Positions 11,210-19,641 of a DNA stretch of 64,000 bases are shown here, one piece after another. The position numbers and the translations under genes were made by a program. Every line of letters starts with the position of its first letter. Position 1 is the first letter of the stretch. The notes beneath the pieces were generated by a model, which was not told where the DNA came from, did no database searches, and worked only from the letters and a program-made list of their open reading frames with translations. The stretch comes from Caldilineaceae bacterium (GTDB lineage: Bacteria > Chloroflexota > Anaerolineae > Caldilineales > Caldilineaceae): positions 95,326 through 159,325 of the forward strand of contig JALHQH010000025.1 of the NCBI GenBank assembly GCA_022842065.1, read 5' to 3'.

Positions 11210-12487
11210 ATGCTGATCAACAGTGATGTAGCCGCGCTGCTCCTCAATCATCAAAATGTTGCCATCATCGTCACCGATAGCGCGTGGACGATTCGCCAAG
11301 TCGGTGGTAATTTTGTGCATTTACGCTGGGATCTAGCAGAGATTACCATTCAGAACGATCCAGCTCATCAAAATGGGGCTGATCAACTTGGAACAGGCGA
11401 AACCCAAGTGGCACCGGCGCTGTTAACCAAATACGCCGAGACCAGCTTGATCGGCGCGCCGCTGGCGCAATTGTTGCCCGAGTTGATTGGGCTTGAAGCC
11501 GAGTTACAGGCAATTTATACCGGCATAAAACCCTCGCTACGGCTAGAGTTTATCAACCGCGAAGATCGTGATAGCAATGTTACCTATCTTACCTTGACCA
11601 TCTATGGCTATCCCTTTACTGGTGATATGCGCAGTGGGCTGATCTGCCTGATCGAAGATGTTACCAGTATGGGTGAGCTGAATCAGCGGCTGACGCAGCA
11701 ACACAATGAACGCTATCTGCTCCACATGGCCCTGGAACGCTCGAATTTAGAGCTAGCGGCGGCTAATGCTGAATTACGCGCGTTGGATGAGTTAAAATCG
11801 CGCTTTGTCTCGATTGCCGCGCACGAGTTGCGGACACCGTTGGCCTCGGTTCTTGGTTACGCTGATTTTCTGTTACAGGATGAGGCCGAACAACTCTCCA
11901 GCAACCAGCGTAAGGGCATTGAAACCATTCAACGTGCGGCGCGCCGCTTGCTATCGGTCTCGAACGATTTGCTGGATGTCACGCGCATTGAAGCCGGCCG
12001 ACTAGAGTTGACCATGCAGAACATCAACCTGCCATTGCTCACTCAGGCCCTGATCGAAGTCTTTGAGCCTGACTTAGCTCAGAAAGGGCACCAGCTCACC
12101 CTGACCGTCGCTGACAATTTGCCCCCCGCCCTGTGTGATGAAAAGCGCGCTTTACAGATCTTGACGAATTTGCTGGGCAATGCGATCAAATACACCCCGG
12201 CCCAGGGCCAAATCCAGGTCCGGCTTGACCTTGATGAAGCCGAGCAGCAGCTTGTTGTAGCGGTTGCGGATAATGGCATTGGGATCCCAGCGCAGGATCT
12301 ACCCAAAATTGGGAAAAGCTTTTTCCGCGCCAGCAACGTCCACCATGCCCGCGCCAATGGAGCCGGTCTTGGGCTCAACATTACCATTTCGTTAGTTGAA
12401 TTGCATGGCGGCAAATTTTGGATTGAAAGTAGCCAAGGACAGGGCACAACGGTCTTTGTTACCTTTGCGATTGCCGCCGATCTATAA
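11210..12487 (+). CDS. PAS-type sensor histidine kinase
   Basis: A 425-residue kinase without membrane segments, so probably cytoplasmic. The N-terminus (about 10-160) looks like a PAS domain. A short coiled coil leads to HisKA with the phospho-acceptor His in AAHELRTPL (about residue 205). The HATPase_c domain has N box LLGNAIKYTP, G1 VADNGIGIP and G2 GAGLGLNI. No response regulator follows directly. It lies 196 bp after the GTPase gene on the same strand; whether it belongs to that module is open. A stop codon shortly upstream in frame fixes the start at or after 11210. Confidence 0.92.
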   Translation: MLINSDVAALLLNHQNVAIIVTDSAWTIRQVGGNFVHLRWDLAEITIQNDPAHQNGADQLGTGETQVAPALLTKYAETSLIGAPLAQLLPELIGLEAELQAIYTGIKPSLRLEFINREDRDSNVTYLTLTIYGYPFTGDMRSGLICLIEDVTSMGELNQRLTQQHNERYLLHMALERSNLELAAANAELRALDELKSRFVSIAAHELRTPLASVLGYADFLLQDEAEQLSSNQRKGIETIQRAARRLLSVSNDLLDVTRIEAGRLELTMQNINLPLLTQALIEVFEPDLAQKGHQLTLTVADNLPPALCDEKRALQILTNLLGNAIKYTPAQGQIQVRLDLDEAEQQLVVAVADNGIGIPAQDLPKIGKSFFRASNVHHARANGAGLGLNITISLVELHGGKFWIESSQGQGTTVFVTFAIAADL

Positions 12488-12587
12488 GCAAGTGGGCAAC
12501 AGGGCAAAGCGCTAGGTCCGAAAAGCTAACTGTACAAATCTAGTAAGAAATTTTGCGTCAGCTACCGAAGGCGGTACAATACTCTTT

Positions 12588-15500
12588 ATGCCTTTTGTCT
12601 TGCATGCCGCCTGGTTGCGTAGTGGAGAGCCGTTTGCGGACGGGTCCTTGTTTTTCTGGGCGGAAGATAGTAGCCGTTCGATAATTACCGATCCCCCCGC
12701 TGCTCTGGTTGATCGCGCAACTAGGGATCGGTCTTTGTCTGACGCGCCAACGACCTCTACCTTAACAACGTTGGAAACAAGAATAGAGACTGGCACACGG
12801 GGCACTGAAGGACGGGCTAGTGAAACACGGCTGCGCCTCGCTAAGCCGCTCTCGCATCCAGCCCAGATTTCGGTGGGGCAATTGCGTGCGCAATTAGTTG
12901 CCACTTTCCCAGCCCTCAGCGCCCAGCAACTTACCCTGACGAGCACAACAATCTGGTTGCCGAGCCAGAATGATCTGCCCTATACCTATCGCAAACAGAT
13001 ACAACAGCAACTCAATGGCACTGCCCAGCATGAGGGTCGCAACGCGCCCCGCTTGCGCCTGTGGCAGGTAACTGGGTTGAAATTGCCCCCAGTCGCGGCC
13101 CTAGCCTTTTTGGGGCACCTTGACAATGGTCGTGGCGAATCACCCACCGGCGACTTGCTTTTTTCCCCTTTGCGTTTTGCCAATGACCTGCTCTTCTGGA
13201 GCAACGCCGCCAAATTTACGCTCCAACTGCTGGCCGGACAACATTATCTGCCGACGTTACGGCTCCAGACCCCAACCCAGTTGCTGGTCGGTTGGCAGCC
13301 GGTTTTGACGGATAGTCAGGTCGAGGCCCAATTCAACCAATTGGTCGCCTCAATGCCACCGATCTGTCGTGCCCACGATCTGATCACCCCAACCGAGGCC
13401 CCGGTCCCACTTGAGCTGCTCAACCATTTTCTAACTGCGCTGCTGGATGCAGCGATCCGGCAGTGGGGCACCGGGCTTGCCGCCACCCTGCAGAGCGCTG
13501 AACCAAGCGAGAGTAGGGCGCAACGCTGGCTATTAAGTCTGCTGGGGACGCAACATACAATGGAGTTGCCACCTCAGCCCGCGCACCAAATCTACCAGGC
13601 CTGGCGTGGTTGGAGTGAGCAGTTGCGCATCATCCGTGATGCCAATTTCCGGATCTGTTTAAAATTGGAGCCGCCACCGACCCCAGCTGACAACGCTGAT
13701 CCTGCCGGGGCCGGCGCAGAATTAGGAACCTGGACCTTATATTACTACTTACAGGCCCGCGATCATCTCAACCTGATGGTGCCGGCCACCGAAGTGTGGG
13801 AAAGCCAGAATCATGCCCTCCAACTGGGGGCACGTCTGCTTGATCGCCCACAGGAACGCCTCTTGGCCGGCTTGACCGTAGCGGCGCGCATTTCACCGGC
13901 GATTGCCCGCAGTCTGCAGACCCCACAACCAACCCTGGCCCAGCTCAATACGGCGGAAGCTTATAAATTTCTACAAGAGACCGCGCCGCTCTTAGAAAGC
14001 AGTGGCTTTGGCGTCATTTTGCCCCACTGGTGGTACACCAACCAACGTGCTCGCCTCGGTCTACGGCTGCGGCTGATGGATGTCAACCAGCAGGATGAGG
14101 ACGACGCGGCCGCATGGGATGAGACAGCCGCAACCCTGTCGGCCAGCGAACGCGCCGCCCGCGCCCGGGGCATGGGGCAAGTCCGTTACGATTGGGAGCT
14201 GATGTTGGGCGGCAAAGCGTTGAGTCAACGGGAGTTTGACCGCCTGGCTGCCCGCAAATCGCCGCTGGTCCATCTGCAAGATCAGTGGATTGAACTGGAT
14301 CCCGCCCAAGTGGCGGCCGCGCAGCACTTTCTGGCCCAACAACGGGCCACTGGTGCCATTCCCTTTTTGCAAGCGCTGCGCATTGCACAGACCTACGCCA
14401 CCAACGCCACGCTTGGGCCGGACCCAGCTACGCCGGTGGAAGGCCCTGAATCCGCCACCGCGGCAGAAAGCATTAAAGACAAAAGCGCCGACCACATGAG
14501 TGAGTTGCTCGCCGACCTCTTGCCAGAGAGCACACCGGCCCTCTTACCGCTTGCTGGGGTCGATGTCGAGGGGTGGCTGGCCGATGCGTTGGAACGGCTG
14601 CACCATCAGCAGAACTTTACTGCCTTACCAGAGCCGGCCGGCTTTATCGGCGAACTCCGCCCTTATCAACGCCGCGGGGTAGGTTGGTTGGTTTATCTGC
14701 GCTCGTTGCGCCTGGGTGCTTGTCTGGCCGACGACATGGGGTTGGGCAAAACGGTCCAGTCAATTGCACTGATGCTCTACGACAAACAAAAGCAAGGGGC
14801 CGTGAATCAACCGAGCCTGCTACTTTGCCCCACCAGCGTGGTAGCTAACTGGCGACGTGAAGTCGAACGCTTTGCGCCTAGCCTGCGCGTATTGATGCAC
14901 CATGGCAGTGGCCGCCTGAGTGGCGACGAATTTTTGGCTAGTTTGGCCAACTATGATCTGATCCTCACCAGCTATGGAACGGCGCGACGCGATATTGATC
15001 TGTTGCTGCAACAGGTCTGGTCGAATCTGATTCTGGACGAAGCGCAAAATATCAAGAATCCCAATGCCAAACAAACCCAGGCCGTACGCCAACTGGGGGC
15101 CGACAATCGGATCGCGCTGACCGGTACGCCGGTTGAAAATCGCCTGGCCGAATTGTGGAGCATTATTGAATTTCTCAATCCCGGCTACTTGGAAAGCTAC
15201 GAGCACTTCCGCCGCCGCTATGTGATTCCCATCGAGCGCTACAACGATGAGGAACATGCCGCCGAGTTGCGCCGCCTGGTCCAGCCTTTCCTGCTGCGTC
15301 GGCTAAAATCCGATCCGAACATTATTGCCGATCTGCCCGAGAAGAATGAGATGGTGGTCTACTGTTCACTAACGCGCGAACAGGCCGTGCTCTACGAACA
15401 AGTGGTCAGCAAATCGTTGCAGGCCCTTGACCAGAGTGATGGCATTCAACGGCGCGGCATGATCCTTGCCCTGCTCACCAAACTCAAACAGATCTGTAAT

Positions 15501-16088
15501 CACCCCGCCCACTTTCTCAAAGAGGATGGACCTTTGGTTGGGCGCAGCGGCAAGCTCAGTCGCCTGACCGAAATGATGGAAGAAGTGATTGCGGTCGGCG
15601 ACTCCGCATTGATCTTTACCCAATTTGTGGAGATGGGCGATCTGCTGCAGCAGCATTTGATCGAAACGTTGAAGGTGGATGTGCTCTTCTTGCATGGGCG
15701 CACCCCAGCCAACCAGCGCGAACGGATGGTCATGAACTTTCAAGACGCCGAAAATCCAACCATCTTTATTTTGAGCTTACGCGCTGGTGGTGCCGGGCTC
15801 AATCTCACGCGGGCCAACCATGTCTTCCACTTTGACCGCTGGTGGAACCCAGCGGTTGAAAACCAGGCGACCGATCGGGCCTTTCGGATCGGGCAACGCC
15901 GCGATGTTCAGGTGCACAAATTTGTGGTCGCCGGCACGCTGGAAGAGCATATCCAACAACTGTTAGAAGATAAGCAGACGTTGGCCGATGTGATCGTGGG
16001 CAGCGGCGAACAGTGGCTGAGCGAGTTGAGCACCGATCAATTGCGCAACCTGTTGCTGCTCCGCCAAGATCCCGATGATGATGAGTAA
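12588..16088 (+). CDS. SNF2-family helicase with SNF2-associated N-terminal domain
   Basis: A 1166-residue DNA-translocating ATPase. The first ~600 residues resemble the SNF2-associated domain found in bacterial proteins. The ATPase follows: motif I DDMGLGKT (about 718), motif II DEAQ (about 817), motif III LTGTPVENRL, and C-terminal motifs FLHGRTP, LRAGGAGLNLT and ATDRAFRIGQ. The next gene encodes a SWIM-like protein, the usual companion of this bacterial SNF2 type. A TACAAT -10 (12575-12580) lies seven bases before the ATG, suggesting a leaderless mRNA. Confidence 0.93.
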   Translation: MPFVLHAAWLRSGEPFADGSLFFWAEDSSRSIITDPPAALVDRATRDRSLSDAPTTSTLTTLETRIETGTRGTEGRASETRLRLAKPLSHPAQISVGQLRAQLVATFPALSAQQLTLTSTTIWLPSQNDLPYTYRKQIQQQLNGTAQHEGRNAPRLRLWQVTGLKLPPVAALAFLGHLDNGRGESPTGDLLFSPLRFANDLLFWSNAAKFTLQLLAGQHYLPTLRLQTPTQLLVGWQPVLTDSQVEAQFNQLVASMPPICRAHDLITPTEAPVPLELLNHFLTALLDAAIRQWGTGLAATLQSAEPSESRAQRWLLSLLGTQHTMELPPQPAHQIYQAWRGWSEQLRIIRDANFRICLKLEPPPTPADNADPAGAGAELGTWTLYYYLQARDHLNLMVPATEVWESQNHALQLGARLLDRPQERLLAGLTVAARISPAIARSLQTPQPTLAQLNTAEAYKFLQETAPLLESSGFGVILPHWWYTNQRARLGLRLRLMDVNQQDEDDAAAWDETAATLSASERAARARGMGQVRYDWELMLGGKALSQREFDRLAARKSPLVHLQDQWIELDPAQVAAAQHFLAQQRATGAIPFLQALRIAQTYATNATLGPDPATPVEGPESATAAESIKDKSADHMSELLADLLPESTPALLPLAGVDVEGWLADALERLHHQQNFTALPEPAGFIGELRPYQRRGVGWLVYLRSLRLGACLADDMGLGKTVQSIALMLYDKQKQGAVNQPSLLLCPTSVVANWRREVERFAPSLRVLMHHGSGRLSGDEFLASLANYDLILTSYGTARRDIDLLLQQVWSNLILDEAQNIKNPNAKQTQAVRQLGADNRIALTGTPVENRLAELWSIIEFLNPGYLESYEHFRRRYVIPIERYNDEEHAAELRRLVQPFLLRRLKSDPNIIADLPEKNEMVVYCSLTREQAVLYEQVVSKSLQALDQSDGIQRRGMILALLTKLKQICNHPAHFLKEDGPLVGRSGKLSRLTEMMEEVIAVGDSALIFTQFVEMGDLLQQHLIETLKVDVLFLHGRTPANQRERMVMNFQDAENPTIFILSLRAGGAGLNLTRANHVFHFDRWWNPAVENQATDRAFRIGQRRDVQVHKFVVAGTLEEHIQQLLEDKQTLADVIVGSGEQWLSELSTDQLRNLLLLRQDPDDDE

Positions 16089-16109
16089 AAAGTTTGCAGG
16101 TGACGATAT

Positions 16110-16175
16110 AGGTGCGTCGCACTGTCCAGAGAGAAGTGGATCGTATGATTACCGCTTGGAGAGTGCGACGCACCT
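16110..16175. repeat. 14-bp inverted repeat between SNF2 and SWIM genes
   Basis: AGGTGCGTCGCACT (16110-16123) is exactly complementary to 16162-16175, with a 38-base loop. There is no T-run, so it is not a classic terminator. Confidence 0.75.
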
Positions 16176-16226
16176 TGTCATACCCCACCCCTGAATCGTT
16201 AAAAATGTTTCCAGAAAGAGTGCGCT

Positions 16227-17114
16227 GTGGCAACGACTGTCAGTGGTCATCGCTGGTCCAGAGAATGGTTAAATAGCTTGCGCCAATTAGGGCTGCTACC
16301 GGCGGCTAGCAGCGGCACCGGCAGCAGCAGCCGGATCAAGCGGATGGAGGTGATGCTGGGTGCGATCCAGGCGGAGGTGCAGGATCGGACGCGCGGCCCC
16401 TGTTCAGTCACCGTCGTCTTTGCCCCGCTAGCGGCAACCGCCTGGACACGCTTACAGGAGATTGTCGAGCAACATACGCAAGGCACGCCGCAGATCGCGC
16501 CCCACAACGCCTTTCCCCAAGCGGAACCAGCTTTTCGCGAACTAAGCACCTTATTGTTACCCCAACGCGCGACCGAAATTGACCCCCAATGTAGTTGCTG
16601 TACACCGCAGGACCGCAATTGTCCGGCGCTACAAGCCGTCTATCGACAACTTGGCGCCATGCTTGATGAAGAGCCAATGTTGCTGCTGCGCCTGCGTGGC
16701 CATGAATGGCACCAGTTGCTGCAAGCCTTACAGAGCAGGCGCAGCACCGGCTACGGCAGCGGGGCACCCCAGCGCAAAGCCGCCAATCTGGCACCGGGGC
16801 AGGAGCAACGTGCGAAGCCAGCTACGGTTGATGATAAGTTTGCCCTCGATGCACAGCTCGATAACTTTTGGGGCGTGCGCAAAGAGATGGAAGCATTTCG
16901 TCACTATATTGCGGTGCCGACCATCGATTTGGCCCTACTGCGCCGCTTGGGGCCTTTGCCGGAAGCCCTGGATGACCCGGCGGTTGATCGCATGTTAGCC
17001 CTGCTCTACCGCAAAGTAACGGAACGCGCCACGACACTCGCCTATGCCCCGGACGAAATCAATGGGCCAGAAGAGGCAGGCGAAGCAACCGGACGGACAA
17101 CCCCAGGTAAATGA
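16227..17114 (+). CDS. SWIM zinc-finger-like protein
   Basis: A 295-residue protein next to an SNF2 helicase. Bacterial SWIM proteins are the normal neighbour of such helicases and share the layout around CSC...CKH...LLLRLRG. Here the region near residues 120-150 reads CSCCTPQDRNCPALQAVY and LLLRLRG, so the fourth zinc ligand (His of CxH) is Ala. The finger may be degenerate or use the extra Cys. The start is GTG at 16227, with AGAAAGAG upstream. Its 3' end is followed after 4 bp by the next gene. Confidence 0.8.
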   Translation: MATTVSGHRWSREWLNSLRQLGLLPAASSGTGSSSRIKRMEVMLGAIQAEVQDRTRGPCSVTVVFAPLAATAWTRLQEIVEQHTQGTPQIAPHNAFPQAEPAFRELSTLLLPQRATEIDPQCSCCTPQDRNCPALQAVYRQLGAMLDEEPMLLLRLRGHEWHQLLQALQSRRSTGYGSGAPQRKAANLAPGQEQRAKPATVDDKFALDAQLDNFWGVRKEMEAFRHYIAVPTIDLALLRRLGPLPEALDDPAVDRMLALLYRKVTERATTLAYAPDEINGPEEAGEATGRTTPGK

Positions 17115-17118
17115 GTTT

Positions 17119-17538
17119 ATGATGCGCCAAGATTATCACTCACATCCGCTTTATGGCTGGTTAACCGCCGGCTTACTCCTGATGACACTACTGCTAACCT
17201 GGAGCACCGCGCGTCGCTTTTCAGGCGAAGGGCTCTTTTTTGTGCTCATCATGCTGGGGGCTACCCTCTGGTTTGCGCGTGCGATTGGCAACCACGTGGT
17301 GTTGGATGAACGCAGTATCACCCTGCAGGCCCCGCTACGCCGGCCACAACGGGTCGAATTTCGCCAACTACGCAGTGTGACCGAAAGTGGCCGGCTTTTG
17401 GTTGCGCCCACGCTGCTCTACCATCCACAAGAGGCCAACGGCTTGGTCGATCTAGAGACCCTAAAAAGTTTGACGTTGCCGACGCTTACACATCAGGAGC
17501 AACTGCTGAACACGCTGATCGCAGTGATGCCCGAATGA
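17119..17538 (+). CDS. Small membrane protein with PH-like domain
   Basis: A 139-residue protein with two adjacent hydrophobic segments (about 10-30 and 36-52) and then a basic, beta-rich region (VVLDERSITLQAPLRR...). This is the layout of bacterial PH-domain membrane proteins; no specific function is recognised. The start at 17119 avoids a 71-bp overlap with the SWIM gene that the ATG at 17044 would need. Its stop overlaps the next start (ATGATG). Confidence 0.7.
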   Translation: MMRQDYHSHPLYGWLTAGLLLMTLLLTWSTARRFSGEGLFFVLIMLGATLWFARAIGNHVVLDERSITLQAPLRRPQRVEFRQLRSVTESGRLLVAPTLLYHPQEANGLVDLETLKSLTLPTLTHQEQLLNTLIAVMPE

Positions 17539-18467
17539 TGCAGATCACGCCGACCTTGCGTTTGCGCCCACTACAGGCGAGCGATGCCCCTGCGCTATTG
17601 CCCATGCTGAATGCCCTCCTCCTGCGTGCGCCGTATACGTTGGCAGTGGATAATGACGCGTTCGCGCCTCAGCTGTTGCAATCCAACCCACCCACCCTGT
17701 ATACTGTTCGTTGGCAGCGCCAGCAGCGGCTTTGTGCCTGGCGAGCCGGTGAGCTGGAAGGTTTCATCGATGTCGGCGTTGGGCTTGACAGCGAAAGCCT
17801 CGATCTGCCTGATTACAGCCCATTGGGATTGTTACGCTGTTTACTGTTGCCCACCAAAGCGGCCCTGGTCGACGAAGTGGCAACGGCACTGTTGCAGGCG
17901 GCCGAGACCTTCTGGCGGCAACATGGTGTGGGCCGGATTAAGGCGTTTCATGTTAGCACGGGTTATCCAACCTTTCAGGGCGGGCATGGCATCTTACCCA
18001 GTGATTGGACTGCTCACATTCGGGTGCTGACCGCCGCCGGTTATCAATTTAGCGAACGGTACTATGCCCTGCTACGGCCACTTGACCAACCGCTGGAAGA
18101 GGTAGCACCGCTGGCCCAAATGAGTCTGGTCATCCGTGGTCAGCCGGCCGATCGTTACTATCAACTCTATCGCCAGGCAGAAGGAGTCGGCACCGCACGG
18201 ATGACCCGCCTGCACTTGACCGAAGAACAACGGCCGGTCCGGATTGCCAATCTGGTCAATCTGCAGGTAGCAGCGCTGTGGCGGCGGCGTAATATTGGCC
18301 GGTGGTTTCTACGCCGCCTGATCAATGATGCCACCTTGCAAGGATATCAGCAGATGTTGGTTTATGTGCCCACCCATGCCTCGGCTGCGCAGAATCTGTT
18401 GACACAACACGGCTTCCAGGAGCAAAATTACCGGGGCTACACGTTAGAAAAAAGCTTAACGCATTAA
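17535..18467 (+). CDS. GNAT-family acetyltransferase
   Basis: A 310-residue protein. The C-terminal third carries the acetyl-CoA-binding pattern WRRRNIGRWFLRRLINDA followed by VYVPTHASAAQNLLTQHGF, typical of GNAT enzymes. The N-terminal half may be a degenerate second GNAT fold. The substrate is unknown. It overlaps the preceding gene by 4 bp and ends one base before the next ATG. Confidence 0.8.
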   Translation: MMQITPTLRLRPLQASDAPALLPMLNALLLRAPYTLAVDNDAFAPQLLQSNPPTLYTVRWQRQQRLCAWRAGELEGFIDVGVGLDSESLDLPDYSPLGLLRCLLLPTKAALVDEVATALLQAAETFWRQHGVGRIKAFHVSTGYPTFQGGHGILPSDWTAHIRVLTAAGYQFSERYYALLRPLDQPLEEVAPLAQMSLVIRGQPADRYYQLYRQAEGVGTARMTRLHLTEEQRPVRIANLVNLQVAALWRRRNIGRWFLRRLINDATLQGYQQMLVYVPTHASAAQNLLTQHGFQEQNYRGYTLEKSLTH

Positions 18468-18468
18468 G

Positions 18469-19641
18469 ATGCATATCCTCTTTGTAACTGGCGAATATCC
18501 ACCCTTGCATGGCGGCGTGGGCGCGTATACAGCAGCGCTAGCGACGACCTTGGCGATGCAGCAACTGCAAGTCAGTGTGCTAACGACGCAACGCGCCCAC
18601 CCCGTGCTCAGCCGACCGGCCACACCAGCCGTTACGGTTTATCCGCAGATTAACCGGTGGGGGGTAACCATCTGGTATGAGATCGCAGCCTTTGCCCGGC
18701 GCATTCAAGCCGATTGGATCCATGTCCAGTACCAAACGGCGGCCTATGCGATGAATGGCGCGATCAACTTTGCCCCCCCTTACTGGCGCTACTTCAACCA
18801 AAGTGGGGTAAAGGTGGCCTGGACCTACCACGATTTACGAGTGCCCTACCTCTTTCCCAAAGCTGGGAGCGCGCTACGGTACTGGGTAACGCTGCGCCCG
18901 GCCCATAGCGCCGACCTGGTGATCGTTACAAACGAAAATGATCGTTTACAATTAGCACAGAGCGGCATTGTGGCACTCAAAATCCCCATCGGCAGCAATA
19001 TTGCCGCCGATACCCTTGCCCCCGCAGCCCGCACGGCGCAGCGTGCCCAACGTGGCTATCAAGCCAATCAACTCGTCATTGGCTACTTTGGCTTTCTCAA
19101 TCGCTCCAAAGGGGGCATTGCCCTGGTCGAAACGCTGGCCGAGTTGGTCAATGCGGGCTATGATGCCCAATTGCTCATGATCGGTGAACAGGTAGGGGCC
19201 AGCGATCCGACCAATCAGGCCTATTTACATGAAGTGCAGCGGCTGATCGAAGCCCTCGGGTTAAGCGGGCGCGTCCAATGGACCGGTCACCAGGATGATG
19301 CCGACGTGAGTGCCGATTTGGGCGCCATTGATCTCTTATTGATGCCCTACTTGGATGGCGCTAGTTTACGCCGCGGCACCTTGATGGCTGGCCTGGCACA
19401 CGGTTGTGCGATTGTCACCACTTTGCCCCAAGGCCCGCTTCCCGAGTTGGTTGATGGTCGCGATCTGCTCTACGTCCCGCCCGACGATGCACCGGCGGCC
19501 GCGGCGGCCCTAGCACGCCTGGCAACGGACGAGGCGCTACGCCAACGACTACGTGATGGGGCGCGCCGACAGAGTCGCCATTTCACCTGGGAAGCCATTG
19601 CCCAGACCCATCTGCACCATTATCAGCAGGGCAAACGATGA
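18469..19641 (+). CDS. Glycosyltransferase family 4
   Basis: A 390-residue GT-B enzyme. The N-terminus FVTGEYPPLHGGVGAYT is the acceptor-side glycine-rich loop of GT4. The C-terminal domain has GYFGFLNRSKGG and the donor-site region LLMPYLDGASLRRGTLMAGLAH. The sugar donor is not predictable. It overlaps the DUF2142 gene by 4 bp, so both may act on one surface glycan. Confidence 0.9.
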   Translation: MHILFVTGEYPPLHGGVGAYTAALATTLAMQQLQVSVLTTQRAHPVLSRPATPAVTVYPQINRWGVTIWYEIAAFARRIQADWIHVQYQTAAYAMNGAINFAPPYWRYFNQSGVKVAWTYHDLRVPYLFPKAGSALRYWVTLRPAHSADLVIVTNENDRLQLAQSGIVALKIPIGSNIAADTLAPAARTAQRAQRGYQANQLVIGYFGFLNRSKGGIALVETLAELVNAGYDAQLLMIGEQVGASDPTNQAYLHEVQRLIEALGLSGRVQWTGHQDDADVSADLGAIDLLLMPYLDGASLRRGTLMAGLAHGCAIVTTLPQGPLPELVDGRDLLYVPPDDAPAAAAALARLATDEALRQRLRDGARRQSRHFTWEAIAQTHLHHYQQGKR

